Origin: JADJPF01 sp964492845
GTDB taxonomy: Bacteria; Acidobacteriota; Blastocatellia; Chloracidobacteriales; JADJPF01
NCBI GenBank assembly: GCA_964492845.1
Contig: CAZBMZ010000015.1
Coordinates: forward strand, 70,750-134,749
Length of the DNA: 64,000 nucleotides
Direction: 5' to 3'
A program made the position numbers and the translations under genes. The stretch's first letter is position 1. Each line of letters begins with the position of its first letter. A model generated the notes under the pieces. The model ran no database searches and was not told the origin of the DNA. It saw only the letters and a program-made list of their open reading frames with translations. Of the stretch, positions 54,455-63,955 are shown piece after piece.

Positions 54455-54733
54455 TTATTGTTTTTGCTGCCTTTTTAGCTCTAATAATTTTTTTTCTGCT
54501 TCAAATAGTTTTTCTTGGTTTCTTAAATTTGTGTCTAATTGAAGGTTGCTAGGGGGTTGGTCAGCCTTTTTGCTTAAATTAAATAATTTCCAGCCTAGCA
54601 TTCCTACTAGGTAAAGAACAGCTAACATAATAGCTATATAAACAAGAGACGTTAATACGCCAATTAGCCATAAACCAAGCCAAACAGCTACTACAGCCAA
54701 TAAAATAGCTAAAATAACTTTTATTATTTTCAC
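54455..54733 (-). CDS. Small two-helix membrane protein
   Basis: A 92-residue protein with two hydrophobic segments (KVILAILLAVVAVWLGLWL, and the next helix SLVYIAIMLAVLYLVG) and a charged C-terminal coiled-coil-like tail (KLFEAEKKLLELKRQ). It could be the first gene of the radical SAM operon (16 bases ahead of it). No family is recognised. Confidence 0.55.
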   Translation of the reverse strand: MKIIKVILAILLAVVAVWLGLWLIGVLTSLVYIAIMLAVLYLVGMLGWKLFNLSKKADQPPSNLQLDTNLRNQEKLFEAEKKLLELKRQQKQ

Positions 54734-54778
54734 TGTTTTTACTCCTAATAAAATTAGTCGTCTGACAGTGATTTTAGC

Positions 54779-56197
54779 TTACTTTAATGAAACTATCCAA
54801 TCAGCTAATTCTTGACGCTCTTTTTCTGATAAATCGCTAAATTTAGGCATAGTTACTGCTAGTCCATAACTTTGAGGGTCTTCTAAAAGTTTGACAATAT
54901 CGTCACGAGTACGCTTTTCTTTTTGGGATAAATTAATTAATTTAGAACCTAATTGACCTTGACCCTTATCGCCATGACAAGCGGCACATTTAGCTTGGTA
55001 AATTGCTGGTGGTGGAGCATTTGAGCCTTGAGCCGTTTCAGCAGCTTTACCTGTAGTTTTAGGAGTAAAAGGAGTTTTTAGAAAAGCTTTTCCGTCAGCC
55101 GTTTGTTTTTCCATTTGGGTTTTTACTATCGGATCTTTTCGATCATCACGAATTGCTAGTCCTGTAATTAAAATTACACTGCAAACTAAAACAAGGGCTG
55201 ATATGCAAGCTATAGGACGTTTGAAAGGGTTACGCTCAGGATTTTTATCTAAAAATGGAAGTAGAAAAATAATAGTAAAAACTATACCAGGTATAATCAC
55301 TGCTGGAATTAATACTAGATTACCTGGGAAATATTTTAATAATTGAAAAAGAAATAGAAAATACCATTCTGGACGGGGAATATAGCTAGCGTCAGCGGGG
55401 TTAGCTTCTGGTTCAAGTGGTGCAGGCACGAAATAGCTAATTGATGAAAGTATTCCAAAAAGTAAAAAAGCAAAGGCAGAATCCTTAAAAAATTGTTTAG
55501 GAAAAAATGGTTCAGATGTGGGAGTTTCTCGAAAATCTCCAGAATGGTTAGCCCTACGTAGTAAAAATAAATGTCCCGCGGTAAAAAGAACTAATATTGC
55601 AGGTAAAACAGCAACATGAATTACAAAAAAACGAGAAAGCGTTAAAGTAGAAAGTCCATCACCGCCCAAGGCAATTTTTGACATTGGTTCACCAATAACA
55701 GGGAGCGAGGACATCAAGTTAATTGCTACGGCTGTACCAAAATAAGCTTTTTGATCCCAAGGCAGTAAATAACCAGTAAAACCAAACCCTAAAATAATAA
55801 AAAATAGTGTTACACCCGCTAGCCAAACTAGTTCCCGCTTATTTTTATAAGAACCCCAAAAGAAAGTACGTAACATATGTAGCACAGCTAAAATTACTAT
55901 AATGCTAGTACCATAATGATGAAGACCACGAATAAAGCTTCCTGCCATAACTTCTTTTTGAATATAGGCTACGCTAATGTGTGCATAATCAGCAGCAGGA
56001 ACATAATAAAGTAGTAGTAGTGCGCCAGTAAAGAATTGTAAAGTTAAAGAAAATAAAAGCGCGCTACCTAGAACATATACCCAACGAGTGCCACCTGGAA
56101 TAGCTTCATTCATTAAATGATCCCAAATGGATTTGGCCCCTGTTCTTTCATTCACCCATTCTACAAGAGAATTTAATTTATCTATTTTTATAGCCAC
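54779..56197 (-). CDS. Cytochrome b with fused C-terminal cytochrome c domain
   Basis: This is the membrane quinol-oxidising subunit of a bc-type complex. Heme b ligands are H93 and H107 (13 residues apart, helix B) and H194 and H209 (14 apart, helix D, the b6f-type spacing). The Qo-site PEWYFLFLFQLLKYF follows. After the transmembrane part, a Pro-rich linker leads to a c-type heme site AKCAACHGDKG near residue 405 with downstream Met in VTMPKFSDLS. The fusion supplies its own electron acceptor heme. The GTG at 56197 has AGGAG eight bases before it. It is 11 bases after the Rieske gene. Confidence 0.9.
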   Translation of the reverse strand: MAIKIDKLNSLVEWVNERTGAKSIWDHLMNEAIPGGTRWVYVLGSALLFSLTLQFFTGALLLLYYVPAADYAHISVAYIQKEVMAGSFIRGLHHYGTSIIVILAVLHMLRTFFWGSYKNKRELVWLAGVTLFFIILGFGFTGYLLPWDQKAYFGTAVAINLMSSLPVIGEPMSKIALGGDGLSTLTLSRFFVIHVAVLPAILVLFTAGHLFLLRRANHSGDFRETPTSEPFFPKQFFKDSAFAFLLFGILSSISYFVPAPLEPEANPADASYIPRPEWYFLFLFQLLKYFPGNLVLIPAVIIPGIVFTIIFLLPFLDKNPERNPFKRPIACISALVLVCSVILITGLAIRDDRKDPIVKTQMEKQTADGKAFLKTPFTPKTTGKAAETAQGSNAPPPAIYQAKCAACHGDKGQGQLGSKLINLSQKEKRTRDDIVKLLEDPQSYGLAVTMPKFSDLSEKERQELADWIVSLK

Positions 56198-56208
56198 AAG
56201 CGATGCTC

Positions 56209-56733
56209 CTATGCTAGGGGGGTTTTTTCCGGTGTGCCAGGTTTAAAGTTCTGATAATTTACTTCTAATTTGTTATTGCTAACTCGATGGTCAAGCTTAT
56301 CCAAATCTCTAGGGGTGGGGCCGTCAGTTTTTGTTCCGTCTAATTTCCATTGGCTCATATGGCAAAGACAAATAAATTTGCTAGATTGGTGATTTACTGT
56401 GCAACCTTCATGAGGACATACGGCAGAAAAAACATTTACGGATTCTTGCTCTTTTACTACCCAAACAATTTGTTCTGTTTGAGAGATTGCCCAACCTGTT
56501 TGTTTATTACTAATAATTGAATGTTTGCTTATTCCATCAGGGATTTTGTCTATTAAGTCTAAGCTTTTCCAAGATAAATCTTTGCTTGTTTTTTTGTTAA
56601 ATGCAGGAAAAATAGCATAAAGACCGCTTGCTACTCCCATTACTACCCCGATTAAACCCATAAAAAAACCACTTAATATTACTAAAAAACTACGTCGAGA
56701 AGACTCATTTTCAGAAGTTGTCTTTTTTGACAT
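56209..56733 (-). CDS. Rieske [2Fe-2S] protein
   Basis: This is the high-potential iron-sulfur subunit of the cytochrome b complex. Cluster ligands are C106 and H108 (VCPHEGC) and C122 and H125 (CLCHMSQW); C111 and C124 would form the usual disulfide. The second box reads CLCHMS where CPCHGS is common. The N-terminus has an SRRSFL twin-arginine-like motif (R13, R14) ahead of one helix, as in Tat-inserted Rieske proteins. It is first in a two-gene operon with cytochrome b. Confidence 0.9.
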   Translation of the reverse strand: MSKKTTSENESSRRSFLVILSGFFMGLIGVVMGVASGLYAIFPAFNKKTSKDLSWKSLDLIDKIPDGISKHSIISNKQTGWAISQTEQIVWVVKEQESVNVFSAVCPHEGCTVNHQSSKFICLCHMSQWKLDGTKTDGPTPRDLDKLDHRVSNNKLEVNYQNFKPGTPEKTPLA

Positions 56734-57113
56734 CGGCTAGCCTTATATTTTTTAAGATTAGTTTATTGCATTTAAGAAAATTAGATAGAGTGAGGTATTT
56801 GGGCAATTGTATTACCTAGGTTATTTATAAGGCAAGAGCTTTTAGATTAGTTTTAGCTTAATATTTTTAGAATGAAAATTAAGTCTGATAATGCAAAAAC
56901 TAAATAATTTTCTACTTGGAAATATTTAGTTAACATTGTGGAAAAATCCTCAAGAAAGAAAATTTTTTCTGATGTTGTTATCACAAAAAAACAAATAAAT
57001 CGTTTAGATTAATCACAAAAAAACAGGAACAATTTTTGCGTTACCAAAAAGTATCAATAGGCTAATAAAGTTAAATATAACCTGAATTAGCTTAAATATT
57101 AAAGAGGCCCAAA
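56734..57113. other. Intergenic region between divergent Rieske and nifJ genes
   Basis: About 380 AT-rich bases with no gene. A possible sigma-54-like site AGGAACAATTTTTGC at 57025-57039 precedes nifJ (GG to GC ten bases apart, -24 element matching four of five core positions). A weaker GG-N10-GC match on the minus strand before the Rieske gene is not convincing. Confidence 0.35.
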
Positions 57114-60100
57114 ATGAAAGAACAGCTTATTACTTTAGATGCTAATGAGGCGGCAGCCTATATTGCACATAAAACTAATGAAGTGATTGCTATTTATCCA
57201 ATTACTCCGGCATCTCCAATGGGGGAATTTGCCGATACTTGGTCATCTCAAGGAATAGTCAATATTTGGGGCGAAGTTCCTTTAATCCAAGAAATGCAAT
57301 CCGAGGGCGGCGCGGCTGGTGCTGTACATGGTGCATTGCAAACAGGATCTTTAACTACGACTTTTACTTGTAGTCAAGGCTTACTGTTAATGATACCTAA
57401 TATGTATAAAATAGCTGGAGAGTTAACTAGCACGGTTTTTCATATTGCAGCACGTTCAATTGCAGCACAAGCATTATCTATTTTTGGTGACCATAGCGAT
57501 GTAATGGCGACACGTTCAACAGGTTGGGCAATGCTCTTTGCTAATTCTGTTCAAGAAGTAATGGATTTTGCTTTAATTAGCCAAGCTGCTACTTTGGAAA
57601 GTCGGATCCCTTTCCTACACATTTTTGACGGTTTTCGCACCTCTCACGAAGTAATGAAAATTTCTCAAGTTTCAGATGAGACAATCAAAGAAATGATTGA
57701 TGAAGATTTGGTATATGCTCATCGAGGCCGCGCACTTTTGCCAGAACATCCTGTTATTCGCGGTACAGCACAAAATCCAGACGTTTTCTTTCAAGCAAGG
57801 GAAACTGTCAACCCTTATTATTTAGCTACTCCAGCAATTGTTCAAAACTTAATGGACAAATTTGCTAGTCTAACAGGTCGCAATTACCAACTTTTTGATT
57901 ATTATGGCTCACCTAATGCTGAACGGGTTCTAGTGCTTATGGGATCAGGCTGTGAGGCTGTTCAAGAAACTGTAGATTATTTGGTAAATGAAGGGGAAAA
58001 AGTTGGACTAATCAAAGTAAGACTATATCGTCCTTTTTCTTCAGAATATTTCTTAAAAGCTCTACCTAGCAGTGTTAAAGCTATTGCTGTGCTAGACCGC
58101 ACCAAAGAACCAGGCGGGGCCGGAGAGCCTCTTTATCAAGATATAATTACAGTAATTAGCGAAGCTTTTTCTAATGGGACTCTAAAAAGCTTTCCTAAAA
58201 TTATAGGTGGACGTTACGGACTTTCTTCTAAAGAATTTACCCCTAGCATGATACTTAGTATTTTCTTAGAACTAGCTAAAACCAACGCTAAAAACCATTT
58301 TACAATTGGAATTAATGATGATGTGACTCATAGTAGCCTTACTTATGATGATGAGTTTGATATTGAGCCAAAAGATGTTGTTCGGGCTGTGTTTTGGGGC
58401 TTAGGCTCAGATGGAACTGTAGGAGCAAATAAAAATTCTATTAAAATTATTGGCGAGGAAACGCCATTTTATGCCCAGGGTTATTTTGTTTATGACTCCA
58501 AAAAATCTGGAGCTAGAACTATTTCACATCTAAGATTTGGGCCTCGTCCAATTCATAGCACTTACTTAATTAAACATGCTAGCTTTATTGCAGTACATCA
58601 ATTTGCTTTTTTGCGACGCTACAATATTTTGGAAGCGGCTGATTATGGGGCTACAGTGCTGCTTAATAGTCCATTTAGTGCTAGCGAAGTTTGGTCACAA
58701 TTGCCAAAAATGGTACAAAAACAAATTCAAGAGAAAAATCTTAAGCTCTATGTCATTGATGGTTATTCAGTAGCAAAAGCCACAGGAATGAACAACAAAG
58801 TAAACACCATCATGCAGACATGTTTTTTTGCAATTAGCGGAGTCTTACCACGCCAGGAAGCTATTACCAAAATAAAAGAGTCAATTAAAAAAAGCTATAG
58901 CCGACGTGGTGAGTCAGTAGTAGAAAAAAATTACCAAGCTGTAGACCAAGCCTTAGCTAATCTTTATCAAGTTACAATTCCTAATGAAATTGATAGCAAT
59001 ATTGATATGCTAGAAATTGTTCCAAATAACGCTCCAGAGTTTGTTCAATCAGTGACAGCTAAAATTATTGCTGGTAAAGGTGATTTGCTGCCTGTTAGCG
59101 CGATGCCGATTGATGGGACATATCCAGTAGGTACAAGCCAATGGGAAAAACGCAGTCTAGCCCAGGAAATTCCTGTTTGGGATAAAGATCTTTGTATTCA
59201 ATGCGGTAAATGTGTTTTGGTTTGCCCACATGCTGCACTGCGAGCTAAAATCTATGATGAGAAGTATTTAGCAAATGCTCCTAGTCTATTTAAGTTTGCT
59301 GACCCTAATTTTCGGGATTTGCCAAATAAAAAATATAGCCTTCAAGTATCAGGTCAAGACTGCACAGGTTGTAGCTTGTGTGTAGAAATTTGTCCTGTTA
59401 AAGATAAAAACCAAGCTGGCCGTAAAGCCATTAATATGAGTGATTACCAAGAGCTTTGTGAGGTAGAAAAACAAAATTGGAATTTCTTCCATAACTTACC
59501 AGAAATTTCTCGCACCAACTCGCTAAAATTTGACTCAGTAAAAAATATCCAAGTTCTTCAACCTCTTTTTGAGTTTTCAGGTGCTTGTACTGGTTGCGGA
59601 GAAACGCCTTACTTGAAATTACTATCTCAACTATTTGGCGATCACACCATAATTGCTAATGCTACGGGCTGTTCTAGCATTTATGGTGGAAATCTGCCTA
59701 CAACACCTTGGACGACAAATGCAGAAGGCTACGGGCCAGCTTGGAGCAATTCTTTATTTGAAGATAATGCTGAGTTTGGTTTAGGAATGCGCCTAGCACT
59801 AGATAAACAGCTAGATTATGCTCACGCCCTAGTTAGCAAGCTTAAAAACACCATTGGAGCAGAGCTAGCAGAAGCAATACTTAATGCCGATCAATCAACT
59901 GATGCAGGAATTTTGGCTCAACGCAACCGGACAACACAACTAAAAGCTATTTTAGAAAATTGTCCAAATGTTATAACGCGGGATCTTTTGCATTTACTTC
60001 CAGTGTTAGTAAAGAAAAGCGTTTGGATTGTTGGCGGGGATGGTTGGGCCTATGATATTGGCTTTGGCGGGCTTGACCATGTGCTAGCAAGTGGACGTAA

Positions 60101-60659
60101 TGTTAATTTACTAGTATTAGATACAGAAGTTTATTCCAACACAGGCGGACAATCTTCTAAAGCAACGCCTCTTGGAGCCGTGGCTAAATTTGCTGCTGGA
60201 GGTAAAACTAGCGCAAAGAAAGATTTAGGGTTAATGGCTATGGGCTATGAAAATGTTTATGTAGCCCAAGTAGCTTTAGGCGCAAATGATAGCCAGACAT
60301 TAAAAGCATTTTTAGAAGCAGAAAGCTACCCTGGCCCATCCTTGATCATTGCTTATAGCCATTGTATTGCACACGGTATAGACATTTCTAAAGGCTTGAG
60401 CCAGCAAAAACTAGCTGTTGAAACTGGCTATTGGCCGCTTTATCGCTATAACCCACTGTTAAAAACAATGGGAAAAAATCCTTTCCAACTAGATAGCAAA
60501 ACGCCTAAGCTGCCATTTAAGGACTATGCTTATAATGAAACTCGCTACAGTTCATTAGCTCAAACTAACCCAAAAATAGCTGAAGAGTTTATGGATACAG
60601 CACAAAAAGGGGTTATGGAAAAATGGCAAAAGCTAGAACAAATGGCTAAAAGCATTTAG
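57114..60659 (+). CDS. nifJ: Pyruvate:ferredoxin (flavodoxin) oxidoreductase
   Basis: This single-chain (1181-residue) enzyme decarboxylates pyruvate to acetyl-CoA, reducing ferredoxin or flavodoxin, and works in anaerobic metabolism. The domains are in order: pyrimidine-binding domain with YPITPASPMGEFAD at 28-41, a gamma/transketolase-C-like domain, a double [4Fe-4S] ferredoxin domain with CIQCGKCVLVCPHAALR near 693 and CTGCSLCVEICPVKDK, and the ThDP domain with GDGWAYDIGFGGLDHV near 975. CTGCGETPY supplies the proximal cluster. Full family length. Its electrons could reach the hydrogenase in this window through ferredoxin. It is monocistronic. Confidence 0.95.
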   Translation: MKEQLITLDANEAAAYIAHKTNEVIAIYPITPASPMGEFADTWSSQGIVNIWGEVPLIQEMQSEGGAAGAVHGALQTGSLTTTFTCSQGLLLMIPNMYKIAGELTSTVFHIAARSIAAQALSIFGDHSDVMATRSTGWAMLFANSVQEVMDFALISQAATLESRIPFLHIFDGFRTSHEVMKISQVSDETIKEMIDEDLVYAHRGRALLPEHPVIRGTAQNPDVFFQARETVNPYYLATPAIVQNLMDKFASLTGRNYQLFDYYGSPNAERVLVLMGSGCEAVQETVDYLVNEGEKVGLIKVRLYRPFSSEYFLKALPSSVKAIAVLDRTKEPGGAGEPLYQDIITVISEAFSNGTLKSFPKIIGGRYGLSSKEFTPSMILSIFLELAKTNAKNHFTIGINDDVTHSSLTYDDEFDIEPKDVVRAVFWGLGSDGTVGANKNSIKIIGEETPFYAQGYFVYDSKKSGARTISHLRFGPRPIHSTYLIKHASFIAVHQFAFLRRYNILEAADYGATVLLNSPFSASEVWSQLPKMVQKQIQEKNLKLYVIDGYSVAKATGMNNKVNTIMQTCFFAISGVLPRQEAITKIKESIKKSYSRRGESVVEKNYQAVDQALANLYQVTIPNEIDSNIDMLEIVPNNAPEFVQSVTAKIIAGKGDLLPVSAMPIDGTYPVGTSQWEKRSLAQEIPVWDKDLCIQCGKCVLVCPHAALRAKIYDEKYLANAPSLFKFADPNFRDLPNKKYSLQVSGQDCTGCSLCVEICPVKDKNQAGRKAINMSDYQELCEVEKQNWNFFHNLPEISRTNSLKFDSVKNIQVLQPLFEFSGACTGCGETPYLKLLSQLFGDHTIIANATGCSSIYGGNLPTTPWTTNAEGYGPAWSNSLFEDNAEFGLGMRLALDKQLDYAHALVSKLKNTIGAELAEAILNADQSTDAGILAQRNRTTQLKAILENCPNVITRDLLHLLPVLVKKSVWIVGGDGWAYDIGFGGLDHVLASGRNVNLLVLDTEVYSNTGGQSSKATPLGAVAKFAAGGKTSAKKDLGLMAMGYENVYVAQVALGANDSQTLKAFLEAESYPGPSLIIAYSHCIAHGIDISKGLSQQKLAVETGYWPLYRYNPLLKTMGKNPFQLDSKTPKLPFKDYAYNETRYSSLAQTNPKIAEEFMDTAQKGVMEKWQKLEQMAKSI

Positions 60660-60698
60660 GGAAAAGGTTTTATACCTGGCGTTTTTGTTAGCAAACTT

Positions 60699-60716
60699 GG
60701 AAAAATTTTCCAAACA
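60699..60716 (+). terminator. Short hairpin after nifJ
   Basis: The near-palindromic TTGGAAAAATTTTCCAA about 40 bases past the nifJ stop and 5 bases before the tRNA promoter could be the nifJ terminator. Its low GC content makes it a tentative call. Confidence 0.45.
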
Positions 60717-60720
60717 CAGG

Positions 60721-60750
60721 TTGACACACCCTTAAAAACTATTGTAGATT
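60721..60750 (+). promoter_or_regulatory. Promoter of the tRNA genes
   Basis: A perfect -35 TTGACA at 60721-60726 is followed 18 bases later by TAGATT (60745-60750) as the -10 element, 13 bases ahead of the tRNA-Gly 5' end. Location and -35 fit a strong stable-RNA promoter. Confidence 0.75.
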
Positions 60751-60763
60751 ATGCCCGTCTCAA

Positions 60764-60835
<72 letters not shown>

Positions 60836-60929
60836 CTCATCGGTAAATCATAAAGTGGCGAAAGCAGGGAAAAGCTGTTTTCGCCTTTTAACTTTGATAG
60901 TTTGATAATTCTTGATAATTCCTGATAAT

Positions 60930-61004
<75 letters not shown>

Positions 61005-61160
61005 ACCCCTTCAATAAACCTTAAACCTTAATTTAATTTCAAATTAAAAAATCTAGTTAATTTACTTTAGTAACTACTTTTCTAATTCTCAATAAACTGG
61101 TATCTTTAGCCTTTCTTAAAAACTACAAAATTAAACTTCTTTAATTAGGATCTATTAAAA

Positions 61161-62729
61161 ATGCTTGATATTAGAAGAACTCTTTGGGCTACGGCTGATA
61201 AGCTGCGTAGCAACATGGATGCTGCCGAATATAAACATATTGTTTTAGGGTTAATTTTTCTTAAATATGTTTCAGACTCGTTTACAGAGCGTCGAGACGA
61301 GCTTGAGCGACGTTTTGCCGACCCAAATGATGAATATTTTATTGAAGAACCTTTGTTGCGTACTAGCGATTTAGAAGAACGAGATTATTACACAGAAGCT
61401 AATGTTTTTTGGGTGCCAGAATCAGCACGTTGGGAAAGAATCCGCGACCAAGCCAAACAACCTAACTTAGGTAAAATTATTGATGATGCGCTTACAGCCA
61501 TAGAAAACGATAACCCCCGCTTAAAAAACCTTCTGGATAAGCGGTTTGCTCGTGTCCAAATTGAAGAAGGTAAGCTAGGAGCTTTGATAGATCTAATTTC
61601 TACTATTGGTTTTACTGATAAAGAGCATAAAGCAAAAGATATGCTAGGCCAAGTCTATGAGTATTTCTTAGGCCAATTTGCTAGTGCTGAAGGTAAAAAA
61701 GGCGGTCAATTCTATACACCTGCTTCTATTGTACGGGTGTTAGTTGAAGTCTTAGCACCGCATAAAGGCAAAGTTTATGACCCTTGTTGTGGTTCAGGTG
61801 GAATGTTTGTCCAATCGGAAAAGTTTGTAGAAAGTCATGGAGGTCGTTTTGGAGATATTTCAATTTATGGACAAGAAAGCAATCCTACTACTTGGCGATT
61901 AGCTGCAATGAATTTAGCTATACGAGGGATGGATTTTAACTTAGGTAAAGAAGCGGCTAACACATTCTTAAATAATCAACATCCTGATTTAAGGGCTGAT
62001 TTTATTTTAGCCAACCCTCCTTTTAATGATTCTGATTGGTGGAATGAAAAACTAGCGGATGATGTGCGTTGGAAAAGCTTTAAGTTTGGTACACCACCAC
62101 AGAGCAACGCTAATTTTGCTTGGATGCTGCATATTCTTTATCATTTAAAGCCAAATGGTAGAGCAGGCGTAGTTTTAGCTAATGGTTCAATGTCTTCTAC
62201 ACAAAATAGTGAAGGTGCAATTCGTCAAAATATGATTGAAGCAGATATGGTTGATTGTATGCTTGCCCTACCTCCACAGCTATTTTTTAATACTCAAATA
62301 CCTGCATGTATTTGGTTTTTAACTCGTGATAAACATAGCAGCGGCAGAGATCGACGAGGTGAGACGCTATTTATTGATGCTCGCAAGCTAGGACGACTTG
62401 AAAACCGTGTCTTACGTCTTTTTGATGATGTAGATATTGAACGAATAGCAAACACTTATCATGCTTGGCGTGGAGATGGTGAAACAAAGGAAACTTATCA
62501 AGATATTTTAGGTTTTTGTCGTGCTGTTAAACTAGAAGAAATCCAAAAGCAAGAGTATGTTTTAACCCCAGGGCGTTACGTAGGTGCAGAAGAAATTGCA
62601 GAAGATGAGGAAGCCTTTACAGAGAAGATGCAACGCCTAACAGCCCAACTAACAGAGCAATTTACAGAAAACGCAAGACTTGAGGTAGAAATAAAGAAGA
62701 ATTTGGGAAAGTTGGGATATGAAATTTAA
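61161..62729 (+). CDS. hsdM: Type I RM DNA methyltransferase (M subunit), system 2
   Basis: A 522-residue N6-adenine methyltransferase subunit. It has the HsdM helical N-terminus (DIRRTLWATADKLRSNMDAA) and the AdoMet motif DPCCGSGGMFVQS starting at residue 206. The catalytic NPPFNDSDWW is near 290, and a C-terminal coiled coil binds HsdS. It differs in many positions from the system 1 M subunit, so it is a separate system rather than a recent duplicate. A long AT-rich leader separates it from the tRNA. Confidence 0.93.
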   Translation: MLDIRRTLWATADKLRSNMDAAEYKHIVLGLIFLKYVSDSFTERRDELERRFADPNDEYFIEEPLLRTSDLEERDYYTEANVFWVPESARWERIRDQAKQPNLGKIIDDALTAIENDNPRLKNLLDKRFARVQIEEGKLGALIDLISTIGFTDKEHKAKDMLGQVYEYFLGQFASAEGKKGGQFYTPASIVRVLVEVLAPHKGKVYDPCCGSGGMFVQSEKFVESHGGRFGDISIYGQESNPTTWRLAAMNLAIRGMDFNLGKEAANTFLNNQHPDLRADFILANPPFNDSDWWNEKLADDVRWKSFKFGTPPQSNANFAWMLHILYHLKPNGRAGVVLANGSMSSTQNSEGAIRQNMIEADMVDCMLALPPQLFFNTQIPACIWFLTRDKHSSGRDRRGETLFIDARKLGRLENRVLRLFDDVDIERIANTYHAWRGDGETKETYQDILGFCRAVKLEEIQKQEYVLTPGRYVGAEEIAEDEEAFTEKMQRLTAQLTEQFTENARLEVEIKKNLGKLGYEI

Positions 62730-62751
62730 ATCAAGATTTTGTTGTTAATAA

Positions 62752-62825
62752 TTGTGCAGCAGCTTGCTGCACAAAATATTTAGGCTACAAAATTTGCTAG
62801 TTTGTGCAACAAGCTGTTGCACAAA
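62752..62825. repeat. Pair of related hairpins between hsdM and hsdS
   Basis: Two similar hairpins lie between the genes: a 10-base stem (62752-62761/62765-62774) and an 11-base stem (62801-62811/62815-62825), each with a 3-base loop and the shared pattern TTGTGCARCA...TGYTGCACAA. They may act as terminator, REP element or operator for the specificity gene. Confidence 0.65.
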
Positions 62826-62911
62826 TTTTATAAAAACGAAATGAAATTTCAATTAAAATTATTAATTTTCGATGTAAAGTAAGTAAAAATACAATTATTT
62901 GAAAGTAATAT

Positions 62912-63955
62912 ATGTTACCTAAATGGCAAAAAACAACATTAGGTGAAGTTATAACTCTAAAAAGGGGTTATGATCTATCTGCTAAAAATCGCAAACAAGG
63001 AAGAGTTCCTGTAATTACTTCATCAGGGATTTCTGGCTATCATTCAGAAGCTAAAATTAAAGGCCCTGGTGTAATAACAGGACGATATGGAAATATAGGA
63101 AGTATATTTTTTTGTGAAACAGACTATTGGCCCCACAATACGACTTTGTATGTAAAAGATTTCAAAAATAATTATCCCCAATTTATTTACTACTTGTTAC
63201 ACACAATTAATTTTGAGTCCTACAATGATAAAGCGGCTGTTCCTGGAATTAATAGGAATCATTTGCACATGGCGGAAGTAGAGATTCCTGATTTCTATAC
63301 TCAAAAAGAAATTGCAAATATACTTAGCTCCTTTGATAACAAAATCGAACTCAATCGCAAAATGAATGTCACGCTTGAACAAATAGCGCAAACAATTTTT
63401 AAGTCATGGTTTGTTGACTTTGACCCTGTAAAAGCTAAAGCCGCAGGTCGAGAACCTGAAGGAATGGACGCTGAGACAGCCGCACTTTTTCCAAGTGAGT
63501 TTGAGCAGAGCGAGTTGGGGATGATACCGAAGGGGTGGGAAATAGGTTCTTTTGCCCAAATGTTCAATTTTACTATGGGGCAATCCCCTCCAGGAGAAAC
63601 TTACAATGAAAATAGAGAAGGAATAGTTTTTTATCAAGGTCGAGCAGATTTCGGTTTTCGTTATCCTACGCCACGAATTTACTGTTTTGCTCCAATGCGT
63701 TTTGCACAAGAAGGAGAAACCTTATTAAGTGTTCGTGCGCCTGTAGGAGATATAAATATGTCTATGGAACGTTGTTGTATAGGTCGTGGGCTTGCTTCAA
63801 TAATTCACAAAACTGGAAGTTGTTCTTACACTTTCTATAAAATGAGGTATTTAGAAAAGGAGCTAGCTAGTTTTAATGGAGAAGGAACGGTTTTTGGTTC
63901 TATAAGTAAAACTACATTAAGTGAAATAAAAATAAAAGAGCCTAGTACTCGATGA
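62912..63955 (+). CDS. hsdS: Type I RM specificity subunit (S), system 2, shortened 3' end
   Basis: TRD1 with PKWQKTTLGEVITLKRGYDL, the central helices (IANILSSFDNKIELNRKMNV) and a second half-site start GMIPKGWEIGSFAQMFNFTM are as expected. The protein stops at about 347 residues with EIKIKEPSTR, before the C-terminal conserved helices seen in system 1. Another frame goes on for a few codons as VLDDQVFKQP, so a frameshift or truncation near 63945 is likely. If real, target recognition may be altered or lost. hsdR should lie past the window end. Confidence 0.75.
   Translation: MLPKWQKTTLGEVITLKRGYDLSAKNRKQGRVPVITSSGISGYHSEAKIKGPGVITGRYGNIGSIFFCETDYWPHNTTLYVKDFKNNYPQFIYYLLHTINFESYNDKAAVPGINRNHLHMAEVEIPDFYTQKEIANILSSFDNKIELNRKMNVTLEQIAQTIFKSWFVDFDPVKAKAAGREPEGMDAETAALFPSEFEQSELGMIPKGWEIGSFAQMFNFTMGQSPPGETYNENREGIVFYQGRADFGFRYPTPRIYCFAPMRFAQEGETLLSVRAPVGDINMSMERCCIGRGLASIIHKTGSCSYTFYKMRYLEKELASFNGEGTVFGSISKTTLSEIKIKEPSTR

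Noticed and set aside
56800..56815. A GG-N10-GC minus-strand match before the Rieske gene as sigma-54 promoter
   Set aside because: Only the GG and GC spacing fits; the -24 core (GGTAAT) departs too far from GGCAC.
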